Positions 25,393 through 36,775 of a stretch of 64,000 nucleotides of DNA are shown here, one piece after another. The stretch comes from Bombus terrestris. Taxonomy: Eukaryota > Arthropoda > Insecta > Hymenoptera > Apidae. The stretch lies in contig NW_025963551.1 of NCBI RefSeq assembly GCF_910591885.1, positions 496,001 through 560,000 on the forward strand. The letters are read 5' to 3'. The notes under the pieces were generated by a model. That model searched no databases. It worked only from the letters and a program-made list of their open reading frames with translations, and had not been told where the DNA came from. Every line of letters starts with the position of its first letter. The first letter of the stretch is position 1. Position numbers and translations under genes: made by a program.

Positions 25393-25810
25393 ATTTGAAA
25401 TAAGTCGCCTCCTTATCGGATAACGAACACAAGAGGGATTGGTTTTAGGTTAGGCTATAGTTATCGATCGAGCGCAGCGAGCGAGGGACGCATAAAGGTG
25501 TGTCACAAATCATCGGTTTGGCACATAGGGACATTGAAATATTCGCACCTGCCCGTGGAGTAGGAAGTCTTTATCGAGTTGCCTACTGACAAAAGTTTAC
25601 AGTTTATCAATAGTTTTACATAAATAGTAATATTTCCACATAGTACGGTGCAACGTAAGGTCCGAAATCGCTGACAAATTGAGGTAATAACAGGAAATAT
25701 ATGCAAGGCAATATAAGGTATATGTATAGCTTGGAAATTGTAATCGTTGCTCGCTCCGCTCGCTCGTAAGAATCTAGTCCAACCTCACAACCGATCCGAC
25801 ACGTTCGAAA
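25393..25810 (+). repeat. 418-bp monomer m61 with 4-bp deletion in right GC arm
   Basis: The arm at about 25748-25770 reads GCTCGCTCCGCTCGCTCG, one TCGC unit shorter than usual. Its counterpart m81 (33828-34249) has the full arm, so the deletion arose after the 8.4-kb duplication, or was repaired by conversion in the other copy. Confidence 0.92.
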
Positions 25811-27922
25811 ATTTGAAGTTAGTCCCCTCCTTATCGGATAACGACTGTAAGAGGGATTGGTTTCAGGTTAGGCTATAGTTATCGGGCGAGCACAGGGAGC
25901 GAGGGACGCGTAAGGGTGTGTCACAAACCAACGGTTTGTCACATAGGGTCATTGAAATATTCGCACCAGCCCCAGGAGCCGGAAGTCTTTATGGAATTGC
26001 CTACAGACAAAAGTTTACAGTATATCAATATTTGTACATAAATAGTAATATTTTCACACAGTACAGTGCAGCGTGAGGTCCGAAATCGCTGGCAAATTGA
26101 GGTAATAACAGGAAATATATGCAAGGCAATATAAGGTATATGTATAGCTTGGAAATTGTAATCGTTGCTCGCTCGCTCCGCTCGCTCGTAAGAATCTAGT
26201 CCAACCTCCCAACCGATCCGACACGTTCGCAAATTTGAAATTAGTCTCCTCCTTATCGAATGGCGAACGTAAGAGTTATTGGTTTTAGGTTAGGCTATAG
26301 TTTTCAAGCGAGCGCAGCGAGCGAGGGTCGCGTAAAGGTGTGTCACAAACCATCGGTTTGGCACATAGGGACATTGAAATATTCGCACCTGCCCGAGGAG
26401 TCGGAAGTCTTTATCGCGTTGCCTACTGACAAAAGTTTACAGCTTATCAATAGTTTTACATAAATAGTAATATTTCCACATAGTACGGTGCAACGTAAGG
26501 TCCGAAATCGCTGACAAATTGAGGTAATAACAGGAAATATATGCAAGGCAATATAGGGTATATGTATAGCTTTGAAATTGTAATCGTTGCTCGCTCGCTC
26601 CGCTCGCTCGTAAGAATCTAGTGCAACCTCACAACCGATCCGACACGTTCGCAAATTTGAAATTAGTCGCCTCCTTATCGGATAACGAAAGCAAGAGGGA
26701 TTGGTTTTAGGTTAGGCTATAGTTATCGGGCGAGCACAGGGAGCGAGGGACGCGTAAGGGTGTGTCACAAACCAACGGTTTGTCACATAGGGTCATTGAA
26801 ATATTCGCACCAGCCCCAGGAGCCGGAAGTCTTTATCGAATTGCGTACTGACAAAAGTTTACAGTATATCAATATTTGTACATAAATAGTAATATTTCCA
26901 CATAGTACAGTTGCAACGTGAGGTCCGAAATCGCTGACAAATTATGGTAATAACAGGAAATATATGCACGGCACCATAAGGTATATGTATAGCTTGGAAA
27001 TTGTAATCGTTGCTCGCTCGCTCCGCTCGCTCGTAAGAATCTAGTCCAACCTCACAACCGATCCGACACGTTCGCAAATTTGAAGTTAGTCCCCTCCTTA
27101 TCGGTTAACGAAAGCAAGAGGGATTGGTTTTAGGTTAGGCTATAGTTATCGATCGAGCGCAGCGAGCGAGGGACGCATAAAGGTGTGTCACAAACCAACG
27201 GTTTGGCACATAGGGACATTGAAATATTCGCACCTGCCCGAGGAGTCGGAAGTCTTTATCGCGTTGCCTACTGACAAAAGTTTACAGTTTATCAATAGTT
27301 TTACATAAATAGTAATATTTCCACATAGTACGGTGCAACGTAAGGTCCGAAATCGCTGACAAATTGAGGTAATAACAGGAAATATATGCAAGGCAATATA
27401 GGGTATATGTATAGCTTTGAAATTGTAATCGTTGCTCGCTCGCTCCGCTCGCTCGTAAGAATCTAGTGCAACCTCACAACCGATCCGACACGTTCGCAAA
27501 TTTGAAATTAGTCGCCTCCTTATCGGATAACGAAAGCAAGAGGGATTGGTTTTAGGTTAGGCTATAGTTATCGGGCGAGCACAGGGAGCGAGGGACGCGT
27601 AAGGGTGTGTCACAAACCAACGGTTTGTCACATAGGGTCATTGAAATATTCGCACCAGCCCCAGGAGCCGGAAGTCTTTATCGAATTGCGTACTGACAAA
27701 AGTTTACAGTATATCAATATTTGTACATAAATAGTAATATTTCCACATAGTACAGTTGCAACGTGAGGTCCGAAATCGCTGACAAATTATGGTAATAACA
27801 GGAAATATATGCACGGCACCATAAGGTATATGTATAGCTTGGAAATTGTAATCGTTGCTCGCTCGCTCCGCTCGCTCGTAAGAATCTAGTCCAACCTCAC
27901 AACCGATCCGACACGTTCGCAA

Positions 27923-28336
27923 ATTTGAAGTTAGTCCCCTCCTTATCGGTTAACGAAAGCAAGAGGGATTGGTTTTAGGTTAGGCTATAGTTATCGATCG
28001 AGCGCAGCGAGCGAGGGACGCATAAAGGTGTGTCACAAATCATCGGTTTGGCACAAAGGGACATTGAAATATTCGCACCTGCCCGAGGAGTAGGAAGTCT
28101 TTATCGAATTGCCTACAGACAAAAGTTTACAGTTTATCAATAGTTTTACATAAATAGTAATATTTCCACATAGTACAGTTGCAACGTGAGGTCCGAAATC
28201 GCTGACAAATTAAGGTAATAACAGGAAATATATGCACGGCACGATAAGGTATATGTATAGCTTGGAAATTGTAATCGTTGCTCGCTCGCTCGTAAGAATC
28301 TAGTCCAACCTCACAACCGATCCGACACGTTCGCAA
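27923..28336 (+). repeat. 414-bp monomer m67 with 9-bp loss in right GC arm
   Basis: The arm (28280-28296) reads CTCGCTCGCTCGTAAG, one CTCCGCTCG unit short. The monomer also has CGGCACGATAAGG in place of CGGCACCATAAGG and GGCACAAAGGG. The same three markers together occur only in m87 and m128. Confidence 0.93.
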
Positions 28337-29604
28337 ATTTGAAATTAGTCGCCTCCTTATCGGATAACGAAAGCAAGAGGGATTGGTTTTAGGTTAGGCT
28401 ATAGTTATCGGGCGAGCACAGGGAGCGAGGGACGCGTAAGGGTGTGTCACAAACCAACGGTTTGTCACACAGTGTCATTGAAATATTCGCACCAGCCCCA
28501 GGAGCCGGAAGTCTTTATCGAATTGCGTACTGACAAAAGTTTACAGTATATCAATATTTGTACATAAATAGTAATATTTCCACATAGTACAGTTGCAACG
28601 TGAGGTCCGAAATCGCTGACAAATTAAGGTAATAACAGGAAATATATGCACGGCACCATAAGGTATATGTATAGCTTGGAAATTGTAATCGTTGCTCGCT
28701 CGCTCCGCTCGCTCGTAAGAATCTAGTCCAACCTCACAACCGATCCGACACGTTCGCAAATTTGAAGTTAGTCCCCTCCTTATCGGATAACGAAAGCAAG
28801 AGGGATTGGTTTTAGGTTAGGCTATAGTTATCGATCGAGCGCAGCGAGCGAGGGACGCATAAAGGTGTGTCACAAATCATCGGTTTGGCACATAGGGACA
28901 TTGAAATATTCGCACCTGCCCGATGAGTAGGAAGTCTTTATCGCGTTGCCTACTGACAAAAGTTTACAGTTTATCAATAGTTTTACATTAATAGTAATAT
29001 TTTCACACAGTACAGTTGCAACGTAAGGTCCGAAATCGCTGACAAATTGAGGTAATAACAGGAAATATATGCCCGGCACCATAAGGTATATGTATGGCTT
29101 GGAAATTGTAATCGTTGCTCGCTCGCTCCGCTCGCTCGTAAGAATCTAGTCCAACCTCACAACCGATCCGACACGTTCGCAAATTTCAAGTTAGTCCCCT
29201 CCTTATCGGATAACGAAAGCAAGAGGGATTGGTTTTAGGTTAGGCTATAGTTATCGATCGAGCGCAGCGAGCGAGGGACGCACAAAGGTGTGTCACAAAT
29301 CATCGGTTTGGCACATAGGGACATTGAAATATTCGCACCTGCCCGAGGAGTAGGAAGTCTTTATCGAGTTGCCTACTGACAAAAGTTTACAGTTTATCAA
29401 TAGTTGTACATAAATAGTAATATTTCCACATAGGACGGTGCAACGTAAGGTCCGAAATCGCTGACAAATTGAGGTAATAACAGGAAATATATGCAAGGCA
29501 ATATAGGGTATATGTATAGCTTGGAAATTGTAATCGTTGCTCGCTCGCTCCGCTCGCTCGTAAGAATCTAGTGCAACCTCACAACCGATCCGACAAGTTC
29601 GCAA
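28337..29604 (+). repeat. Three-monomer link m68-m70 (C2 B2 B1)
   Basis: Lies between the two copies of the 8.4-kb segment and is related to m57-m59 (23702-24969) and m77-m79 (32137-33404). CACACAGTGTC, ATGTATGGCTTGG, ATTTCAAGTTAG and ATAGGACGGTG are shared. m69 shares CGATGAGTAG and TTTACATTAATAG with m78 but not with m58, yet has CGCGTTGCC like m58. So it mixes variants of both, as expected from conversion or multi-step exchange. Confidence 0.88.
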
Positions 29605-30026
29605 ATTTGAAATTAGTCGCCTCCTTATCGGATAACGAAAGCAAGAGGGATTGGTTTTAGGTTAGGCTATAGTTATCGGGCGAGCACAGGGAGCGAGGAA
29701 CGCGTAAGGGTGTGTCACAAACCAACGGTTTGTCACATAGGGTCATTGAAATATTCGGACCAGCCCCAGGAGCCGGAAGTCTTTATCGAATTGCCTACAG
29801 ACAAAAGTTTACAGTATATCAATATTTGTACATAAATAGTAATATTTTCACACAGTACAGTGCAACGTGAGGTCCGAAATCGCTGACAAATTGAGGTAAT
29901 AACAGGAAATATATGCAAGGCAATATAAGGTATATGTATAGCTTGGAAATTGTAATCGTTGCTCGCTCGCTCCGCTCGCTCGTAAGAATCTAGTCCAACC
30001 TCACAACCGATCCGACACGTTCGCAA

Positions 30027-30447
30027 ATTTGAAATTAGACTCCTCCTTATCGAATGGCGAACGTAAGAGTTATTGGTTTTAGGTTAGGCTATAGTTTTCA
30101 AGCGAGCGCAGCGAGCGAGGGTCGCGTAAAGGTGTGTCACAAACCAACGGTTTGGCACATAGGGACATTGAAATATTCGCACCTGCCCGAGGAGTCGGAA
30201 GTCTTTATCGCGTTGCCTACTGACAAAAGTGTGCAGTTTATCAAATTTTTACATAAATAGTAATATTTCCACATAGTACGGTGCAACGTAAGGTCCGAAA
30301 TCGCTGACAAATTGAGGTAATAACAGGAAATATATGCAAGGCAATATAGGGTATATGTATAGCTTGGAAATTGTAATCGTTGATCGCTCGCTCCCCTCGC
30401 TCGTAAGAATCTAGTGCAACCTCACAACCGATCCGACACGTTCGCAA
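30027..30447 (+). repeat. 421-bp monomer m72 (copy of m52)
   Basis: Carries the same one-base loss and TGTGCAG change at 30229-30252 and the same R1/R4 right-arm mosaic as m52, 8,435 bp upstream. It is a marker of the 8.4-kb duplication. Confidence 0.92.
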
Positions 30448-33400
30448 ATTTGAAATAAGTCGCCTCCTTATCGGATAACGAACACAAGAGGGATTGGTTT
30501 TAGGTTAGGCTATAGTTATCGATCGAGCGCAGCGAGCGAGGGACGCATAAAGGTGTGTCACAAATCATCGGTTTGGCACATAGGGACATTGAAATATTCG
30601 CACCTGCCCGAGGAGTAGGAAGTCTTTATCGAGTTGCCTACTGACAAAAGTTTACAGTTTATCAATAGTTTTACATAAATAGTAATATTTCCACATAGTA
30701 CGGTGCAACGTAAGGTCCGAAATCGCTGACAAATTGAGGTAATAACAGGAAATATATGCAAGGCAATATAAGGTATATGTATAGCTTGGAAATTGTAATC
30801 GTTGCTCGTTCGCTCCGCTCGCTCGTAAGAATCTAGTGCAACCTCACAACCGATGCGACACGTTCGCAAATTTGAAATTAGTCGCCTCCTTATCGGATAA
30901 CGAACACAAGAGGGATTGGTTTTAGGTTAGGCTATAGTTATCGATCGAGCGCAGCGAGCGAGGGACGCATAAAGGTGTGTCACAAATTATCGGTCTGGCA
31001 CATAGGGACATTGAAATATTCGCACCTGCCCGAGGAGTAGGAAGTCTTTATCGAGTTGCCTACTGACAAAAGTTTACAGTTTATCAATAGTTTTACATAA
31101 ATAGTAATATTTCCACATAGTGCAGTTGCAACGTGAGGTCCGAAATCGCTGACAAATTAAGGTAATAACAGGAAATATATGCACGGCACCATAAGGTATA
31201 TGTATAGCTTGGAAATTGTAATCGTTGCTCGCTCGCTCCGCTCGCTTGTAAGAATCTAGTCCAACCTCACAACCGATCCGACACGTTCGCAAATTTGAAG
31301 TTAGTCCCCTCCTTATCGGATAACGAAAGCAAGAGGGATTGGTTTTAGGTTAGGCTATAGTTATCGGGCGAGCACAGGGAGCGAGGGACGCGTAAGGGTG
31401 TGTCACAAACCAAAGGTTTGTCACATAGTGTCATTGAAATATTCGCACCAGCCCCAGGAGCCGGAAGTCTTTATGGAATTGCCTACAGACAAAAGTTTAC
31501 AGTATATCAATATTTGTACATAAATAGTAATATTTTCACACAGTACAGTGCAACGTGAGGTCCGAAATCGCTGGCAAATTGAGGTAATAACAGGAAATAT
31601 ATGCAAGGCAGTATAAGGTATATGTATAGCTTGGAAATTGTAATCGTTGCTCGCTCGCTCCGCTCGCTCGTAAGAATCTAGTCCAACCTCCCAACCGATC
31701 CGACACGTTCGCAAATTTGAAATTAGTCTCCTCCTTATCGAATGGCGAACGTAAGAGTTATTGGTTTTAGGTTAGGCTATAGTTTTCAAGCGAGCGCAGC
31801 GAGCGAGGGTCGCGTAAAGGTGTGTCACAAACCAACGGTTTGGCACATAGGGACATTGAAATATTCGCACCTGCCCGAGGAGTCGGAAGTCTTTATCGCG
31901 TTGCCTACTGACAAAAGTTTACAGTTTATCAATAGTTTTACATAAATAGTAATATTTCCACATAGTACGATGCAACGTAAGGTCCGAAATCGCTGACAAA
32001 TTGAGGTAATAACAGGAAATATATGCAAGGCAATATAGGGTATATGTATAGCTTGGAAATTGTAATCGTTGCTCGCTCGCTCCGCTCGCTCGTAAGAATC
32101 TAGTGCAACCTCACAACCGATCCGACACGTTCGCAAATTTGAAATTAGTCGCCTCCTTATCGGATAACGAAAGCAAGAGGGATTGGTTTTAGGTTAGGCT
32201 ATAGTTATCGGGCGAGCACAGGGAGCGCGGGACGCGTAAGGGTGTGTCACAAACCAACGGTTTGTCACACAGTGTCATTGAAATATTCGCACCAGCCCCA
32301 GGAGCCGGAAGTCTTTATCGAATTGCGTACTGACAAAAGTTTACAGTATATCAATATTTGTACATAAATAGTAATATTTCCACATAGTACAGTTGCAACG
32401 TGAGGTCCGAAATCGCTGACAAATTAAGGTAATAACAGGAAATATATGCACGGCACCATAAGGTATATGTATAGCTTGGAAATTGTAATCGTTGCTCGCT
32501 CGCTCCGCTCGCTCGTAAGAATCTAGTCCAACCTCACAACCGATCCGACACGTTCGCAAATTTGAAGTTAGTCCCCTCCTTATCGGATAACGAAAGCAAG
32601 AGGGATTGGTTTTAGGTTAGGCTATAGTTATCGATCGAGCGCAGCGAGCGAGGGACGCATAAAGGTGTGTCACAAATCATCGGTTTGGCACATAGGGACA
32701 TTGAAATATTCGCACCTGCCCGATGAGTAGGAAGTCTTTATCGAGTTACCTACTGACAAAAGTTTACAGTTTATCAATAGTTTTACATTAATAGTAATAT
32801 TTTCACACAGTACAGTTGCAACGTAAGGTCCGAAATCGCTGACAAATTAAGGTAATAACAGGAAATATATGCCCGGCACCATAAGGTATATGTATGGCTT
32901 GGAAATTGTAATCGTTGCTCGCTCGCTCCGCTCGCTCGTAAGAATCTAGTCCAACCTCACAACCGATCCGACACGTTCGCAAATTTCAAGTTAGTCCCCT
33001 CCTTATCGGATAACGAAAGCAAGAGGGATTGGTTTTAGGTTAGGCTATAGTTATCGATCGAGCGCAGCGAGCGAGGGACGCACAAAGGTGTGTCACAAAT
33101 CATCGGTTTGGCACATAGGGACATTGAAATATTCGCACCTGCCCGAGGAGTAGGAAGTCTTTATCGAGTTGCCTACTGACAAAAGTTTACAGTTTATCAA
33201 TAGTTGTACATAAATAGTAATATTTCCACATAGGACGGTGCAACGTAAGGTCCGAAATCGCTGACAAATTGAGGTAATAACAGGAAATATATGCAAGGCA
33301 ATATAGGGTATATGTATAGCTTGGAAATTGTAATCGTTGCTCGCTCGCTCCGCTCGCTCGTAAGAATCTAGTGCAACCTCACAACCGATCCGACAAGTTC

Positions 33401-34647
33401 GCAAATTTGAAATCAGTCGCCTCCTTATCGGATAACGAAAGCAAGAGGGATTGGTTTTAGGTTAGGCTATACTTATAGGGCGAGCACAGGGAGCGAGGGA
33501 CGCGTAAGGGTGTGTCACAAATCATCGGTTTGGCACATAGGGACATTGAAATATTCGCACCTGCCCGAGGAGTAGGAAGTCTTTATCGAATTGCCTGCAG
33601 ACAAAAGTTTACAGTTTATCAATAGTTTTACATAAATAGTAATATTTCCACATAGTACAGTTGCAACGTGAGGTCCGAAATCGCTGACAAATTAAGGTAA
33701 TAACAGGAAATATATGCACGGCACCATAAGGTATATGTATAGCTTGGAAATTGTAATCGTTGATCGCTCGCTCCCCTCGCTCGTAAGAATCTAGTGCAAC
33801 CTCACAACCGATCCGACACGTTCGCAAATTTGAAATAAGTCGCCTCCTTATCGGATAACGAACACAAGAGGGATTGGTTTTAGGTTAGGCTATAGTTATC
33901 GATCGAGCGCAGCGAGCGAGGGACGCATAAAGGTGTGTCACAAATCATCGGTTTGGCACATAGGGACATTGAAATATTCGCACCTGCCCGTGGAGTAGGA
34001 AGTCTTTATCGAGTTGCCTACTGACAAAAGTTTACAGTTTATCAATAGTTTTACATAAATAGTAATATTTCCACATAGTACGGTGCAACGTAAGGTCCGA
34101 AATCGCTGACAAATTGAGGTAATAACAGGAAATATATGCAAGGCAATATAAGGTATATGTATAGCTTGGAAATTGTAATCGTTGCTCGCTCGCTCCGCTC
34201 GCTCGTAAGAATCTAGTCCAACCTCACAACCGATCCGACACGTTCGAAAATTTGAAGTTAGTCCCCTCCTTATCGGATAACGACTGTAAGAGGGATTGGT
34301 TTCAGGTTAGGCTATAGTTATCGGGCGAGCACAGGGAGCGAGGGACGCGTAAGGGTGTGTCACAAACCAACGGTTTGTCACATAGGGTCATTGAAATATT
34401 CGCACCAGCCCCAGGAGCCGGAAGTCTTTATGGAATTGCCTACAGACAAAAGTTTACAGTATATCAATATTTGTACATAAATAGTAATATTTTCACACAG
34501 TACAGTGCAGCGTGAGGTCCGAAATCGCTGGCAAATTGAGGTAATAACAGGAAATATATGCAAGGCAATATAAGGTATATGTATAGCTTGGAAATTGTAA
34601 TCGTTGCTCGCTCGCTCCGCTCGCTCGTAAGAATCTAGTCCAACCTC

Positions 34648-34716
34648 CAAACCGATCCGACACGTCCACAAATTTGAAATATGTCTCCACCTTATGGGAT
34701 AACGAACAGAAGAGTT
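34648..34716 (+). repeat. Divergent patch at the m82/m83 junction
   Basis: Compared with its duplicate at about 26209-26277, this stretch has about 12 substitutions in 70 bp. Examples are CCTCCAAACC for CCTCCCAACC, CGTCCACAAA for CGTTCGCAAA, AAATATGTCTCCAC for AAATTAGTCTCCTC, and GGGATAACGAACAGAAG for CGAATGGCGAACGTAAG. The flanks are almost identical for kilobases. The GATAACGAACAGAAG part resembles m15 near 5985, but CGTCCACAAA was not seen in any other monomer. Confidence 0.85.
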
Positions 34717-36361
34717 ATTGGTTTTAGGTTAGGCTATAGTTTTCAAGCGAGCGCAGCGAGCGAGGGTCGCGTAAAGGTGTGTCACAAACCATCGGTTTGG
34801 CACATAGGGACATTGAAATATTCGCACCTGCCCGAGGAGTCGGAAGTCTTTATCGCGTTGCCTACTGACAAAAGTTTACAGCTTATCAATAGTTTTACAT
34901 AAATAGTAATATTTCCACATAGTACGGTGCAACGTAAGGTCCGAAATCGCTGACAAATTGAGGTAATAACAGGAAATATATGCAAGGCAATATAGGGTAT
35001 ATGTATAGCTTTGAAATTGTAATCGTTGCTCGCTCGCTCCGCTCGCTCGTAAGAATCTAGTGCAACCTCACAACCGATCCGACACGTTCGCAAATTTGAA
35101 ATTAGTCGCCTCCTTATCGGATAACGAAAGCAAGAGGGATTGGTTTTAGGTTAGGCTATAGTTATCGGGCGAGCACAGGGAGCGAGGGACGCGTAAGGGT
35201 GTGTCACAAACCAACGGTTTGTCACATAGGGTCATTGAAATATTCGCACCAGCCCCAGGAGCCGGAAGTCTTTATCGAATTGCGTACTGACAAAAGTTTA
35301 CAGTATATCAATATTTGTACATAAATAGTAATATTTCCACATAGTACAGTTGCAACGTGAGGTCCGAAATCGCTGACAAATTAAGGTAATAACAGGAAAT
35401 ATATGCACGGCACCATAAGGTATATGTATAGCTTGGAAATTGTAATCGTTGCTCGCTCGCTCCGCTCGCTCGTAAGAATCTAGTCCAACCTCACAACCGA
35501 TCCGACACGTTCGCAAATTTGAAGTTAGTCCCCTCCTTATCGGTTAACGAAAGCAAGAGGGATTGGTTTTAGGTTAGGCTATAGTTATCGATCGAGCGCA
35601 GCGAGCGAGGGACGCATAAAGGTGTGTCACAAACCAACGGTTTGGCACATAGGGACATTGAAATATTCGCACCTGCCCGAGGAGTCGGAAGTCTTTATCG
35701 CGTTGCCTACTGACAAAAGTTTACAGTTTATCAATAGTTTTACATAAATAGTAATATTTCCACATAGTACGGTGCAACGTAAGGTCCGAAATCGCTGACA
35801 AATTGAGGTAATAACAGGAAATATATGCAAGGCAATATAGGGTATATGTATAGCTTTGAAATTGTAATCGTTGCTCGCTCGCTCCGCTCGCTCGTAAGAA
35901 TCTAGTGCAACCTCACAACCGATCCGACACGTTCGCAAATTTGAAATTAGTCGCCTCCTTATCGGATAACGAAAGCAAGAGGGATTGGTTTTAGGTTAGG
36001 CTATAGTTATCGGGCGAGCACAGGGAGCGAGGGACGCGTAAGGGTGTGTCACAAACCAACGGTTTGTCACATAGGGTCATTGAAATATTCGCACCAGCCC
36101 CAGGAGCCGGAAGTCTTTATCGAATTGCGTACTGACAAAAGTTTACAGTATATCAATATTTGTACATAAATAGTAATATTTCCACATAGTACAGTTGCAA
36201 CGTGAGGTCCGAAATCGCTGACAAATTATGGTAATAACAGGAAATATATGCACGGCACCATAAGGTATATGTATAGCTTGGAAATTGTAATCGTTGCTCG
36301 CTCGCTCCGCTCGCTCGTAAGAATCTAGTCCAACCTCACAACCGATCCGACACGTTCGCAA

Positions 36362-36775
36362 ATTTGAAGTTAGTCCCCTCCTTATCGGTTAACGAAAGCA
36401 AGAGGGATTGGTTTTAGGTTAGGCTATAGTTATCGATCGAGCGCAGCGAGCGAGGGACGCATAAAGGTGTGTCACAAATCATCGGTTTGGCACAAAGGGA
36501 CATTGAAATATTCGCACCTGCCCGAGGAGTAGGAAGTCTTTATCGAATTGCCTACAGACAAAAGTTTACAGTTTATCAATAGTTTTACATAAATAGTAAT
36601 ATTTCCACATAGTACAGTTGCAACGTGAGGTCCGAAATCGCTGACAAATTAAGGTAATAACAGGAAATATATGCACGGCACGATAAGGTATATGTATAGC
36701 TTGGAAATTGTAATCGTTGCTCGCTCGCTCGTAAGAATCTAGTCCAACCTCACAACCGATCCGACACGTTCGCAA
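36362..36775 (+). repeat. 414-bp monomer m87 (shared by both large duplications)
   Basis: It has the same 9-bp loss, CACGATAAGG and GCACAAAGGG markers as m67 and m128. It is the last monomer of the 8.4-kb segment copy 2 and the first of the 17.3-kb-spaced segment, so it ties the two duplications into one history. Confidence 0.93.

Larger units (their letters stand above)
21170..28336 (+). repeat. 8.4-kb duplicated segment, copy 1 (m51-m67)
   Basis: Seventeen monomers typed C3 A1 B1 B2 C3 A1 C2 B2 B1 C/B2 B1 C3 A1 C2 B/A1 C2 B2. They recur in the same order at 29605-36775. The offset is 8,435 bp up to about 25.75 kb and 8,439 bp after it, because this copy lacks 4 bp there. Homology appears to begin near 21191 (GAGGAACGCG at 21261 matches 29696) and to end near 28465, where CACACAGTGTC here faces CACATAGGGTC in copy 2. 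The segment contains most of the C2 monomers in the window, a class I see only between 23.7 and 36.4 kb. Confidence 0.93.
29605..36775 (+). repeat. 8.4-kb duplicated segment, copy 2 (m71-m87)
   Basis: Repeats copy 1 monomer by monomer, including the 421-bp monomer (30027-30447), the mosaic C/B2 monomer (33405-33827), ACGACTGTAAG with TTTCAGG near 34281-34305, and the 414-bp monomer (36362-36775). Differences from copy 1 that I saw: four extra bases in the GC arm near 34190, AGTGCAGTTGC at about 31120, ATTAAGG for ATTATGG near 35380, the changed m78, and a dense cluster of substitutions at 34648-34716. The differences argue that this is a true second copy and not the same reads placed twice. 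Confidence 0.93.

Noticed and set aside
29605..36775. The 8.4-kb and 17.3-kb-spaced copies as plain assembly duplications
   Set aside because: The copies differ by indels (4 bp at about 25.75 kb, missing monomers at about 59.4 and 59.9 kb) and scattered substitutions. Identical reads placed twice would not give these. Misassembly elsewhere in the array cannot be excluded from sequence alone.
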